Part shown: in pieces, positions 1 through 11,060 of the stretch
How the letters are laid out: each line of letters starts with the position of its first letter
Numbering within the stretch: the stretch's first letter is position 1
NCBI GenBank assembly: GCA_030737835.1
Contig: CM060849.1
Location: 1,612,001 to 1,676,000, forward strand
Direction of reading: 5' to 3'
Origin: Acorus gramineus
Taxonomy: Eukaryota > Streptophyta > Magnoliopsida > Acorales > Acoraceae
Length of the DNA stretch: 64,000 nucleotides
Made by a program: the position numbers and the translations under genes
Notes under the pieces: model-generated
Seen by the model: the letters and a program-made list of their open reading frames with translations, nothing else
What the model was told of the DNA's origin: nothing
The model's database searches: none

Positions 1-1620
1 GTTCCAAGATCTTGATGTCTGCTTGAGTCCATAAATGGACTTCTTAAGCTTGCACAACATATGCTCCTGACCCTTTGCTATGAAACCTTCTGGTTGCACC
101 ATATAGATGCACTCGTCGAGACTTCCATTGAGGAAAGCTGTCTTGACGTCCATTTGCCAAATTTCATAATCGAAATGAGCTGCAATGGACAAGAGAATCC
201 GCATAGACTTCATCATGGCCACCGGTGAAAATGTTTCCTCATAATCGATTCCCTCTTTCTGAGTAAAACCCTTCGCCACGAGCCTTGCTTTGTAAGTCTC
301 AACCATTCCGTCTGATCCTCTTTTCTTCTTATAGATCCATTTGCACCCAATGGGTTTTATCCCTTCGGGTGGATCCACAAGCTCCCAGACATGATTCGAG
401 TACATAGACTCTATTTCAGACATCATAGCCTTTTGCCAAAGCTCTGCATCCTTATCTTGTAGTGCTTCATTGTAGTTACATGGTTCGGCATTATGTTTGT
501 CAGGGACCTTGTCATATGACTCTCCCAAGAACATATACCTGTCGGGTTGTTGGATAACCCTCCCACTACGACGAGGTACTACAGGGGTAATAGTGACAAC
601 ATATGGTGTCACTTGTGAACTCGGTGTGCTATAATCCACACATTGTTCTGATGTTGAGCCTAACGTGTTGATAGTATCACTGTGAGCTGATTCAAACGTT
701 GGTGGTATTGAGGAACTTTCTGCTTGTTCCTCTTTTCTCAATTCCTCTAGAACAACTCTACTCGTGGGCTTGTGATTTAGAATATAGTCTTCTTCTAAGA
801 ACCGGGCATTAGTGCTTACAATGACCTTCTGGTCCTTAGTACTATAAAATAGACCACCTTTAGTTCCTCTCGGGTACCCTACAAAGAAACATACTTCTGT
901 TCTTGATTCCAACTTGCTAGGATCCTTTCTTAGCACATGTGCTTGACTACCCCAAATCCAAATATGCCGTAGACTAGGTTTGCATCTAGTTCACAATTCT
1001 GTGGGAGTAGAGGATACTGCCTTAGTTGGAACCAAGTTCAACAGATAAGCAGCCGTTTCTAATGCGTGTCCCCAAAAAGAAACAGGTAAACTAGAATAAC
1101 TCATCATGGACCTTACCATCTCCAAAAGTGTCCTATTTCTTCTCTCTGCTACACCATTTTGCTGGGGTGTCCCTGGTGCAGTCAACTGGGATGTAATCCC
1201 ATGCTCCAATATGTATTCCCTAAAATTTCCCAAGAGGTATTCACCACCACGATTTGATCGTAGCGACTTTAGGTATTTACCAGTCTGCTTTTCCATCTCT
1301 GCCTTAAATTCTTAGAATTTGTCAAAGGTGTCAGACTTTCGGCGAAGCAAGTAAATGTACCCATATCTTGAGTAATCATCAATAAATGTGATGAAATACT
1401 CATAACCACCTCTTGCCTGGACTGTCATGGGACCACACAAATCGGAGTGAACCAATTCCAACGGTCCTCTGGCTCTATTGCCCTTGGCCGAGAATGGCCT
1501 CTTGGTCATCTTTCCTTCTAAGCAAGATTCGAAGACTGTAAGTGCCTCCACTTCCAATGAACTCAGTGGTCCATCTTCAACTAGTCTTTGAATCCTTTTT
1601 AGATTAATATGACTATCGGT
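1..1620 (-). pseudogene. Ty1/copia pol fragment (pre-integrase, integrase, start of reverse transcriptase)
   Basis: Read on the minus strand, one frame runs from about 1620 to the window edge. It covers the end of the GAG-pre-integrase domain (about 1560-1620), the integrase core (FITFIDDYSRYGYIYL near 1350-1400; TPQQNGVAERRNRTLLEM near 1130-1190 with the catalytic Glu), a variable linker (about 500-960) and the start of copia reverse transcriptase (CKWIYKKKRG near 320, KARLVAKGFTQKEGIDYEE near 240-290, QMDVKTAFLNG near 125-155). The order integrase before RT is diagnostic of copia. Only two lesions are visible, both in-frame stops: TAA at 1312-1314 and TGA at 991-993 (a Trp is usual there in the family). 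The YVDD part of RT and RNase H lie beyond the left edge. The 5' end is cut at about 1620, where unrelated repeat DNA begins. No LTR belonging to it is visible. Confidence 0.93.
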
Positions 1621-1650
1621 ATCAGATTTCAGAAGGGGGGTTGTGGGGGG

Positions 1651-4600
1651 TGCTCCGAAAAGCCTTCCTCCCTCTCTTCCTGGTCCTTTCAGGGTCTACG
1701 TGTGTGGGGGTTCTTCAGAGGCTCGGATCTGGAGAGCTGCGCCTTGACGAGCTCGGTCGGATCATCTCTCAGAAGGGGTGGTGGGATGGTTTTTTTTGTT
1801 CCCCTCGGAAGGTCCTCAAGGGGAATTCCGGGGTAGTTGTGATCGCCACTTGCTTTTCTCAAAAAGCAGGAAAAGTTGGGGTGGGTTTGATGGCCTTCGT
1901 GGGGGAGTTTGTGGGGTTCTGCTCTAAGACACAGGCATGCCGTACACAGAGGTGAAGACAGGGATCCTCTTCTGCTTCAAATACTTGGCTAAAGGAGAAT
2001 TGGGACTCATGTAGGCTAGGGGAAGGGCCGACTAGTTAGGTTTAGCCGCCTGGTGGGGGCGGCTAGTTAGGAGTAGCCACCTGGTGTCTGGTTCAATTTG
2101 GGCAGAACCTGGGTAGGGTTTGATTTGGGTGTTTGGCAGAGGTTAAGCTAGATTTAACCTGGGTTTTGGAGAATGATTTGGTGCTCCGGAAAGCCTTCCT
2201 CCCTCTCTTCCTGGTCCCTTTAGGTTCTGCGTGTGTGGGGTTCCTTCAGAGGCTCGGGTCCGGAGAGCTGCGCCTTGGTTGGCTTGGTCATATCGTCTCT
2301 CGGAAGGAATGGTGGGTTGGTTTTTTTCGTTCCCCTCTGAGGCGGCTGACAGGTCCTCAAGGGGAATTCCGGGGTGGTTGTGATCGCCACTTGCTTTTCT
2401 CAAAAAGCAGGAAAATTGGGGTGGATTTGATCGCCTTCGTGGGGGAGTTTGTGGGGTCTCTGCTCTGAGACACGGGCATGCCGTACACAGAGGTGAAGAC
2501 AGGGATCCTCTTCTGCTTCGGGAACCTGACTAAAGGAGAATTGGGACTCAGGGGGGCTAGGGGAAGGGCCGGCTAGTAGGGTTTAGCCGCCTAGTGGAGG
2601 GGGCTAGTTAGGAGTAGCCGCCTGGTGTCTGGTTCAATTTGGGCAGAACCTTGGTAGGGTTTGATTTGGGTGTTTGGCAGAGGTTAAGCTAAGTTTAACC
2701 TTGGTTTTGGAGAATGATTTGGTGCTCCAGAAAACCTTCCTCCCTCTCTTCCTGGTCCCTTCAGGGTTCTGCGTGTGTGGGGGTTCTTCAGAGGCTCGGG
2801 TCCGGAGAGCTGCGCCTTGGCGGGCTTGGTCATATCGTCTCTCGGAAGGGGTGGTGGGTTGGTTTTTTTTGTTACCGTCTGAGGCGGCTGACAGTGTCAC
2901 GCCCCAGGGCGGCCGTCCCCGGGACGCGGCAAGTGTATATATGATATCAGTCTAAACAGGAGTTCAATATCATACTCACACAACAGCTAAAATGACATCA
3001 CAGACAAAAGCAGGGCTGACATGATATATACACAAATAGCGGAAGCTAAAAGACTGAATCTGTAATCCAAAAACATATTACAGACTCGATACATAATCAA
3101 CTGTCCTGTGAGAGCCAATATATACAAAGACATCCACATAATACACAAACGCGTGCCCAAGCACGGAATATAATACATACAATCACAAGGGATGCTGATA
3201 GCCTCTGATACTCGCGGGACGTGGCGCTACTCCGCTACTGATGAAGTCCCTTGGGGAGCTCCTCCTCCAGATCCGACTCAGATGACACTGGAGAAAAATA
3301 TTATGCGAGGGGTGAGCCACACGCTCAGTGAACAGCACAACCCATGCATCACAGCTATATTAACCACCAGATATTAATAATCCACAATCTCATTATTAAA
3401 AGCCATAAAATGGCAGGAACTACACAAATCCAGTGGGTCGCTATCGCCAACCCACAACACCCACACCCTCACCCCTCAATAGGTGACATAGGATATTAGG
3501 ACTTACAATCCAGTGGGTCGCTACATCGCCGACCCACCACACCCTCACCCTCACCCCTCAATATGGTGACATAGGATATTGGGACTGACTAGGCTGATGG
3601 TCACCCTTGGTCCACCGATAGTCTCTCCCCACTCCGTAGGCCGTTTGGCCACCCCCACATTCAGCACAGTCCGTCCCAAATCAGGAGGTGCCTACTGATG
3701 GGAGCCCCTGCACGGGACAACCTTTCCAACGCCGGGGTAGTCTCTACACGGATCTAACGAAGGGAACAGAACAGCCTATCCATCGCATATGATCCACTCG
3801 GATCCGCAGACAACACATCTCAACAACTCTAATGTCATGAATTCTTCAGAATTCCTCCAGGGCGCATAACCAAGATGCTGGGAACATATATAATAATAAT
3901 TATTAACAAGAGGTATAATAATAATTATTAACAAGAGTTATAATATTATTGGGACAAGAAACCTTGGGAGGGCAGCATGAGGTCCCGATACAGGACATCC
4001 CGACAACCAAACAAGGAACACGGAGTACCCTAGCCCGGGTCTCAATGTTGACCTCGCAAGGCCCCTCCCTATAATATTATATAAGGTATGCTAGCATTTA
4101 ATTTAATAAATCAAACTAATAGGACGCATGCATAGGTCGAGGCTTTCCTAGCATGATAACAAGGTGACAGGATGCACGGCTCTTACACATATCCTAAGGG
4201 TGCAAGTCCCTAACATACAAAGTCTAGGGTAGCATGCATACTACATTTTTATCATGCTTGCATGGATTACACATTACAAAAAGTTAATATAAATCCATGG
4301 TGCCCCAGGGGAGGACGGTACACCCCCAAGTGCGTATAGCGCCTCCCTACTGGGTTGGATTGTCCCACTCACCGATAGTCGGGTCGTCGCGCGATCGTCC
4401 GTCAAGATCTGCGAAATAGGGTAATCAATTCGGTGAGTAAAATACACAAATAAAACAAAAAATACATTAAAATACACAACACTCGGACAAGCGTACATAC
4501 GGCCTGTACGCACGCGAGCCCGAGCACTCCGACTCACTCCCGAACCCCCGGGCAGCCGTACGCGCGGCCACCCGACCCAGGCGCACAGCCGCGCCTCTGC

Positions 4601-6545
4601 CCGTGCGCCTAGTTGCACGGCCGAGCCCATCCCGCACGCCTGGACACCCCGTCGAGCCTCCCGGGTGCACCGCGCGCCCACTGCGCCCCAGCGCAGCAAC
4701 CCGCGCGCACACCCGCACGCCCAGCGCCCCAACGCCTCACCCCGCGCGCACCACCCGCGCGCACCACCCGCTCGCATCACCCGCTCGCACCACCCGCTCG
4801 ACCAGCCCTGGGTGCACCCGCGCGCACTGCGCCCCAGCGCAGCGCCCCGCACGCGCACCCGCCCGCATTGCGCCCCATCGCAGCGCCCGCACACCTGCCC
4901 GCTCACACTCCCCGCTCGCACTGACTGCTCGCCCCGCGCGCACTATGCCCCCTGCGCAGCACCCACACACCACCCGCTCGTCCACGCGCCCCTGCGCAGC
5001 GCTCCGCGTGCACGCCCCGCACTGCGCCCAGCGCGCCCGACCGCACGCGCTCAGCGAGCCCTTCAACACGCGCCCAGCGCGCCTGCCCGCAGCTCGCCCG
5101 CCTGCGCCTGCCTGCCTGCGCCTGACCGCCTGCGCCTGCCTGCCTGCGCGCGCCGCTGCCCGCATGCGCCCGAACCGAGCTTCACCCGCGTGCACGCCCA
5201 CGCTGCCCGAGCACTGCCTGCCTGCGCGCACATCCTACCCGAGACTGCCCTTCCACCACCCCGACGGCCACCAACGGCCTCCAACCACCTCCAACCGCCA
5301 CCAACGGCCACCCTCCGCCACCCACAGCCACCCCAACTCAAAAACATCCTCCTAACAAGCATCTAAGCAAGAAAAGGAAGGAAAGAAGGCTTACCCAAGC
5401 AAGGAAGGGAAGGAAGGGAAGTTCGGTTGCTCTCCGCGCACCGAAACACCTCCTCCAAGGCCACCACCACTGAGCTCTTCCTCAGCCCTCGAAATGGCTG
5501 AAAACAGAGGAGAAAAGAGGGTGAGAAGGGGCTAAACACACCGGAACTCGAATCCGAAACCACCGGTGGATAGATCGGGATGAGATCTAACCTTTCTCTT
5601 CTTTGTGTTTTTGGTTTTGACCCCTTGAACTAGGTCAAATGGTGGTTTTAAAGAGAGGGAGAGAGAGAGAGAAATTTGGAGACGATGATGAATAGGGGGG
5701 GTTTTGTCTTGGTCGTGGGATTTCTTTATACTCACACCCACACCTCACACACTCACACCCCCTAATTAGATTAGCCCTAATTAGGTTTAGGCTAGGTTTA
5801 GGTGAGTTAAAGTGGGTTTTGACTTGGGTCAACCCAACCACAAATAAAAACAAAAAGGGTTGACCAAGTCATGGGCCCACTTTGACCAAGTCAACTCTCC
5901 CATTGACTTCTCGCTCGGTCAAACCCCGGATACGCCCCGGAACTGCGAAATTCTGAGACGTTACCGGAATTTGATGAAATTTTTGTGAGTGGCTTGGAAT
6001 GTCACCAGGACACACATAATATGCAGTTAGATTCTCGATCGGAGTCCTCAAACTTAGGACGATAGCTAACAGCCCGAAATTTTAGCGGTTCCGATCGAAA
6101 AACGAAAAAAACTAAAAAACTGCCAGAATGTCCCAACGGTTACCAGAAGGTTAAAAGTGACACATATATAACAGACAGGTCCTCAGGGGGATTCTGGGGT
6201 GGTTGTGATCGCCACCTGCTTTTCTCAAAAAGAAGGAAAAGTTGGGGTGGATTTGATTGCCTTTGTGGGGGAGTTTGTAGGGTCTCCACTCTAAGACATG
6301 GGCATGCTGTACACAGAGGTGAAGACAAGGATCCTCTTCTGCTTCGGGAACTTGACTAAAGGAGATTTGGGACTCAAGTGGGCTAGGGGAAGGGCCGGCT
6401 AGTAGGGTTTAGCCGCCTGGTGGGGGCGGCTAGTTAGGAGTAGCCGCCTGGTGTCTGGTTCAATTTGGGTAGAACCTGGGTAGGGTTTGATTTGGGTGTT
6501 TGGCAGAGGTTAAGCTAGGTTTAACCTGGGTTTTGGGAGAGTGAT
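1651..6545. repeat. Three tandem units of about 0.53-0.54 kb, third one interrupted
   Basis: Units start at the shared string TGCTCCGGAAAGCCTTCC near 1651, 2182 and 2723, giving spacings of 531 and 541 bp. The third unit runs to 2894, is broken by a solo LTR and resumes at 6179-6545. Each unit has the same internal order: a CCTCCCTCTCTTCCTGGTCC stretch, a CTCAAAAAGCAGGAAAA stretch, GGCGGCTAG/TAGCCGCC pairs, and an end near GGTTTAACCTGGGTTTTGG. No coding sense is visible; open frames differ between units. The repeats belong to the Tat-type host and may lie in its LTR or 3' untranslated region. Confidence 0.85.
2895..6173 (-). mobile_element. Solo LTR-A, complete, TSD GACAG
   Basis: The LTR reads TGTCACGCCCC at the left and TATATAACA at the right, i.e. 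TG..CA ends, inverted relative to the strand shown. GACAG is repeated at 2890-2894 and 6174-6178, and the tandem repeat it hit continues exactly across. Length is 3279 bp with no internal region, so it is a solo LTR, the product of recombination between the two LTRs of one element. Read on the minus strand it has a TATA box (TATAAAG near 5724-5730), a TC-rich tract, a splice donor-like GGGTAAGCC (GT at 5394-5393), a CpG-rich block (about 4495-5265), an acceptor-like site, the 36 nt segment 4373-4408 and GTGAGTGG. A 25-bp AT-rich tandem duplication lies at 3889-3937. Long open frames in the CpG-rich block are compositional, not genes. Confidence 0.95.
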
Positions 6546-6787
6546 TTTGTGTAGGAAATGGGCTTGTCTTTCACTTTTTCTCTCAAGGGTTTTGAAATGG
6601 TGGTGTGGGGGGTATAGGCTTGTATGTGTTGTTGATGATTGGGAATGTGGGTTGTTGTGGATTATTGATGATGAATGAATGCTTAGAAACGAGGGTAGGG
6701 GAGTGTCCAATGGACAATAGATCAAAATGGATAATAAGGTGCTTGATTTGACCTCCCATTAGATCTTTGTTCTTTGACAATGTCTAG

Positions 6788-6823
6788 GTGAGGGGCGGCT
6801 ATTTTCAACTAGCCGCCCCTCAC
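6788..6823. repeat. Perfect inverted repeat, 14-bp arms, 8-nt loop
   Basis: GTGAGGGGCGGCTA at 6788-6801 is exactly complementary to TAGCCGCCCCTCAC at 6810-6823, with TTTTCAAC between. It is the strongest of the GGCGGCTA/TAGCCGCC pairs scattered through the host element. Function unknown; a transcript could fold into a GC-rich hairpin. Confidence 0.9.
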
Positions 6824-7434
6824 AAGTAGGTGCCCCCATCATAACCTACCAAACGTCCCATCTCTGACAAGCGGTGGCTTGGGTCGGTTACTAAGGTTGA
6901 ACCGGCTAAAAGGGACAATCCGTTACAATCATGCTTGCTTTATGTCCCATCTAGGAAGGCAGTTTGGGGTCGGTCAGGGGGGCGGCTAGTGGAAACTTGT
7001 TATATATGTGTCACTTTTAGCCTTCTGGTAACCATTGAAACATTCTGGCAGTTTTTCAGTTTTTTTCATTTTTCGATCGGAACCGCTAAAATTTTGGACT
7101 GTTAGCTATCATCCTGAGTTTGAGGACTCCGATTGAAAATCTAACTGCATATTATGTGTCCTGGTGCCATTCCAAGCCACTCACAAAAATTTCATCGAAT
7201 TCCGGTAACGTTTCAGAATTTCACAGTTCCAAAGCGTATCCGGGTTTTGACTTAGCGAGAAGTCATTGGGAGACTTGACTTGGTCAAGGTGGGCCAATGA
7301 CTTGGTCAAATGTGTTTGGATTTTTGTGTGGTTGGGTTGACTAGGGTCAAACCACACTTAAACCTCCCTAATCCTAGCTTAACCTAATCTTTTTTCACTA
7401 ATTGAGGGTGTGAGAGTGTGTGGTGTGTGTGTGA

Positions 7435-7447
7435 GGATAAATAAATC
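7435..7447 (+). promoter_or_regulatory. TATA-like box of solo LTR-A
   Basis: GATAAATAAATCC lies just upstream of the TC-rich tract that opens the presumed leader. The equivalent place in other LTR-A copies has TATAAAG (minus strand, 5724-5730) and TATATA (minus strand, 18222-18227). The position relative to the leader suits an LTR promoter; activity is unknown. Confidence 0.5.
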
Positions 7448-7914
7448 CCACGACCAAGACAAATTCCCCCACTATTCATCATCTTCTCCAAAAATCTCTC
7501 TCTCTCTCTCCCTCTCTCTCTCCCTCTCTTTAAATCCTCCATATGACCTAGTTAGGGTGGTCAAAATCAAAAACCCTAAGAAGAGAAAAGATAGGTAAGG
7601 ACCCGATCTACCTTCCGGTGGTCTCGGATTCGAGTTCCCTCAAGTGTGACCCCCTCTCATACCCTCTTTTCTCCTCTGTTTTCAGCCTTGCTTTGGCTGA
7701 GTGGAGATCTTGGTGGTGGTGGTCTTGGAGGTGGTGAATCGGTGCGCGAAGAGCACCCGATCTCCTCCCCTTCCTTTCCTCTCCTAGGGTAAGCTTCCTT
7801 CCCTTCCATTTCTTGTTTAGATGTATGTTAGGGTGTGTTTTTGGGAGTGAAAGATGTGCTTGGTGGTTTGGGAGTGGTTGTGGTGGCTGTTGGTGGCGGT
7901 TGGGGTGGTTGAGC

Positions 7915-8470
7915 TCGGCTCGGGTGCATGCGGGCAGCGGCGCGTGCAGGCAGGCAGGCGCAGGCGGGCAGGCGCAGGCAGGCAGGCGCAGGCGGGCGTG
8001 CTGCGGGCAGGCGCACTGGGCGCCTGCTGTCGGGCTCGCTAGGCGCGTGCGGTCGGGCGCGCTGGGCGCAGTGCACGGCGTGCACGCGGAGCGCTGCGCA
8101 GGGGCGCGTGGCGAGCGGGTGGTGTGCGGGTGCTGCGCAGGGGGCGCAGTGAGCGTAGGGCGAGCGGGGAGTGCGTGCGGGGCACTGCGCTGGGGCGTAG
8201 TGCGCGCGGGTGCACCCGGGGCTGGACGAGCGGGTAGTGCGCGCGGGGTGCTGCGCTGGGGCGCAGGGCGTGTGGGTGTGCGCGCGAGTTGCTGCGCTGG
8301 GGAGCAGTGAGCGCGCGGTGCACCTAGGGGGCTCGGTGGTGTGTCCGGGCATGCGGGCAGGGGCTCGGCAGTGCGTTTGGGCGCGCGGGCTGGGGCGCGG
8401 CTGTGCGCCTGGGTCGGGTGGCCGTGCGTACGGCTGCCCGGGGGTTCGGGAGTGAGTCGGGGTGCTCGGA
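7915..8470. repeat. CpG-rich, low-complexity block inside LTR-A
   Basis: This block is made of short degenerate repeats of the type GGCAGGCGCAGG and GGGCGCGCTGGGCGCAGTGC, with very dense CG dinucleotides and sharp edges against ordinary LTR sequence. Equivalent blocks sit at the same LTR position in other copies: 4495-5265, 17280-17780, 19700-20290, 46030-46640 and 49110-49600 (A), 33990-34545, 42660-42980, 57030-57540 and 63510-64000 (B), 52545-52850 (C). It is open in several frames on both strands, which follows from composition; the encoded Arg/Ala/Gly/Pro-rich peptides differ from copy to copy. Confidence 0.85.
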
Positions 8471-8581
8471 CTCGCGTGCGTATAGGGCGTATGTACGCTT
8501 GTCCGAGTGTTGCGTATTTTTAGTGTATTTTTGTATATATTTGTGTATTTTACTCACCGAGTTGATTACCCTGTCTTGCAG

Positions 8582-8617
8582 ATCTTGACGGACGGTCATG
8601 CGACGACCCGGGTATTG
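8582..8617 (+). other. 36-nt segment with splice-like borders (LTR-A reference copy)
   Basis: A polypyrimidine stretch and CTTGCAG precede it, and GTGAGTGG follows directly. The segment starts ATCTTGACGGACGGTC. Length is exactly 36 nt in all eight LTR-A copies and in LTR-C, and 39 nt in three of four LTR-B copies, while flanks vary. This is what an internal leader exon would look like. No transcript evidence was available. A small hairpin, GGTCG-N5-CGACC, is possible in most A copies. Confidence 0.55.
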
Positions 8618-9549
8618 GTGAGTGGGACAATCCAACCCAGTAGGGAGGCGCTATATGCACTTGGGCGTATACCGTCCTCCCCTGGGGCACCATAGTTAAT
8701 ATTAACTTGTGTAATATGTAATCCATGCAAGCATTATTAAAATGTAGTATGCATGCTGCCCTAGTCCTTGTATGTTAGGGACTTGCACCTTTAAGATATG
8801 TGTAAGAGCCATGCATCCTGACTCCATGTTTTCATGCTAGGAAAGCCTCGACCTATGCATGTGTCCTATTAGTTTAATTTATTAAATTAAATGCAAACTT
8901 ATGGTATTTTTGCATGCCTTAGTAAGTATTATAACCTGGTGGTTATTATATATGTTCCCCGCATCTTAGTTATGCGCCCTGGAGGAATTCTGAAGAATTC
9001 ATGACATTAGTAGAGTCTCCCTTCTCTGGATTAAAGGGCCTTGCGAAGTCAGCGTTGAGACCCGGGCTAGGGTACTCCGTGTTCCTTGTTTGGTTGTCGG
9101 GATATCCTATATCGGGACCTCATGGTGCCCTCCCAAGGTTTCTTTTTTTCAGTTAAGGGAATACCGCGGATCCGAGTGGATCGTATGCGTATGGATAGGC
9201 TGTTTTTGTTCCCTTCGTTGGATCCGTATAGAGACTGCCCCAGCGTTAGAAAGGCCGTCCTGTCAGAGGGCTCCCATCAGTAGGTACCTCCTGATTTGGA
9301 TTCGGACTGTGCTGAAGTGTGGGAGTAGGCCAAGCGGCTACGGAGTGGAGGAGAGACTATCGGTGGACCAAGGGTGACCAACAGCCTAGTCAGTCCCAAT
9401 ATCCTATGTCACCTATTGAGGGGTGAGGGTGAGGGTGTGGTGGGTCGGCGATGTAGCGACCCACTAGATTGTGTAGTTCCTGCCACTTTGAGGCTTGAAT
9501 AATAAATTGTGGTTAATATAAATTGTGATGCATGGGTTGTGCTATTCAC

Positions 9550-9564
9550 TGAGCGTGTGGCTCA
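9550..9564 (+). other. Conserved LTR hairpin TGAGC-N5-GCTCA
   Basis: TGAGC GTGTG GCTCA lies in the string CACTGAGC..GCTCACCCCTCGCA, about 25 nt before an acceptor-like CAG. The stem is unchanged in LTR-B (29645-29659, loop TTGTA) and LTR-D (40733-40747, loop TTTTA), while the loop differs. This points to selection on the stem. Role unknown. Confidence 0.6.
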
Positions 9565-9992
9565 CCCCTCGCATATATTTTTCTCCAGTGCTATCTGAGT
9601 CAGATCTGGAGGAGGAGCTCCCTGAGGGATTTCATCAGTAGCGGAGCACCGCCACATTTCCGCGAGTGTTAGAGGCTATCAACATCCCTTTTTGATTGTA
9701 TGTATTGTATTCTGTGCTTCGGAACACGTTTGTATTATATTTGGATGTCATTGTATATATTGGCTCTTACAGGACAGTTGATTATGTATCGAGTCTGTAA
9801 TATGTCTTTGAGTTACAGATTCAGTCTTTTAGCTTCCGCTATTCGTGTATATATCATGTCAGCCTCATTGTTGTCTGTGTTGAAATTGTTGATGTTGTTT
9901 AGGGTATGTTATTGACCTCCTGTTTAGACTGCTGATATCATATATACACTTGTCGCGTCCCGGGGACGGCCGCCCTGGGGCGTGACAAAACT

Positions 9993-10860
9993 AGCCGCCC
10001 GGTATGGGGTGGCTACTTTCAAGTAGCCGCCCTTGTCCAGAGTTTTAGATTTTTCTAAGTGTTGGACTTTAGGGTTTCCGGTCTTGGTTTTTAAGGGAGT
10101 TTTCTATTTAGATGTCCAAATGTGGTTGTTTCCAATATTACTTGAAGTAAATTTCTTTTCTTTGGACGGTCAAAATTAGGGTATCTACAATTGTCCCTCA
10201 TCGGACGGAGTCTTTGTGTGAAACAGAAAGACTTCGATTGATGATAAGGAAAGAGACCCTTATTTTGGCCGGCCCAACCTTCAAGAAGTTTAGGACACAT
10301 GACCAAATACCATTCAGGGAGGTAATTTAGGTCATCAGAGGCTGGGTTTTGACTAGAATGGTTATCTAAGGAGTGATCCAAGTGGGAGAGTGAGTAAAAG
10401 TAAGGAAGCGAGTGATCCAACCCTCGGACGGGGTTCTTAGCCATCGTGCACGGAGCAGCCCAGCGTCAGTTTCCTTATGCCTACCGTACCTGTGCTTGGG
10501 TAGCTCAGCAAATCAAGGGGATATCGCAGACAGAAAGTAAAATAAAGTGTGTTTGATTTGGTGAATTGGATCATTCGAAAGACAAAGATTCCGGAAAAGA
10601 ACCAGAACTGAAGAAATTTGAACTGAATGGTACTGGTAATTGTGGTAAAACTTCAAAAAAGTTGTGTTTGATCAAGTAAAACTTAGAAATAAACCAATAC
10701 ATGGCTGTTTGTTTTTAGAAAACTTGGAAATAAGTGTGTTTGAGAAGCTGGCAGGGCGGCGGCTAGTGGTGTTTAGCAGGCAGGGAGGGACGGCTAGTTG
10801 ATTTTTGCTGTCGGGCAGCGAGGCGGCTACTCACGAGTAGCCGCCGGCCGACTAGGTCCT
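9993..10860. other. Non-coding part of the Tat-type host, with candidate LTR boundary at 10189
   Basis: The stretch starts by completing a GGCGGCTAG..CTAGCCGCC pair that the solo LTR at 6998-9987 split. A minus-strand open frame at 10091-10444 has no recognisable domain. On the minus strand TGTAGATACCCTAATTTTGAC starts at 10189 and is preceded by GATGAGGGACAAT. That is a plausible polypurine tract and LTR start for the host element. Otherwise nothing coding is seen. Confidence 0.4.
10822..10845. repeat. Perfect hairpin, 10-bp arms, 4-nt loop
   Basis: GGCGGCTACT (10822-10831) and AGTAGCCGCC (10836-10845) flank CACG. It lies about 14 nt before the TATA-like sequence of the PMD pseudogene and belongs to the GGCGGCTA family of inverted pairs. 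Confidence 0.85.
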
Positions 10861-10866
10861 TATAAC
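10859..10866 (+). promoter_or_regulatory. TATA-like box upstream of the PMD pseudogene
   Basis: CTTATAAC sits about 200 nt before the first usable ATG (11061), followed by a TC-rich stretch typical of a plant 5' leader. The only earlier ATG nearby, at 11047, opens a frame that stops after five codons. Confidence 0.4.
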
Positions 10867-11060
10867 CGAAAAGGACCCTCTCTCTCCCGCATGTTTTCAA
10901 AATGGTTGCTCTTCCCTCTCTTCTTCTTCTTCTTCTTCTTCGTTTGAAACCGAAAAAACTTGGTTTTGATTCTCTTAATTTCTCCCTTGATCATCTCTTT
11001 CTTCTTTGATTTCAAACCCTAAAAACCTTTGGGTTTTCCTTTTTTTATGAAATCGAGGAG

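Larger units (their letters stand above)
6998..9987 (+). mobile_element. Solo LTR-A, complete, TSD AAACT
   Basis: It begins TGTTATATATGTGTCAC and ends GGGGCGTGACA. AAACT is repeated at 6993-6997 and 9988-9992. Length is 2990 bp and no internal region is present. Reading forward: TATA-like GATAAATAAATCCC (about 7435), a TC microsatellite (7497-7530), a leader ending in a donor-like AGGGTAAGC (GT 7789-7790), a CpG-rich block (about 7915-8470), an acceptor-like TGTCTTGCAG (8572-8581), the 36 nt segment 8582-8617, GTGAGTGG, a GGGTGAGGGTGAG module (about 9420), the hairpin 9550-9564 and an acceptor-like TTTCTCCAG (9580-9588). This is the cleanest forward copy and serves as the reference for LTR-A here. 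Confidence 0.95.

Noticed and set aside
4603-5366. Overlapping long open frames (up to about 250 codons) in the CpG-rich block of an LTR
   Set aside because: Open in several frames on both strands at once, Arg/Ala/Pro-rich low-complexity products, and not conserved in length or sequence between LTR copies. Composition explains them. The same applies to 7813-8352, 17087-17869, 45658-46728, 49022-49827 and 56980-57580.
10091-10444. Minus-strand open frame of 117 codons
   Set aside because: No recognisable domain; it overlaps the candidate LTR boundary at 10189 and has no second copy to test conservation.
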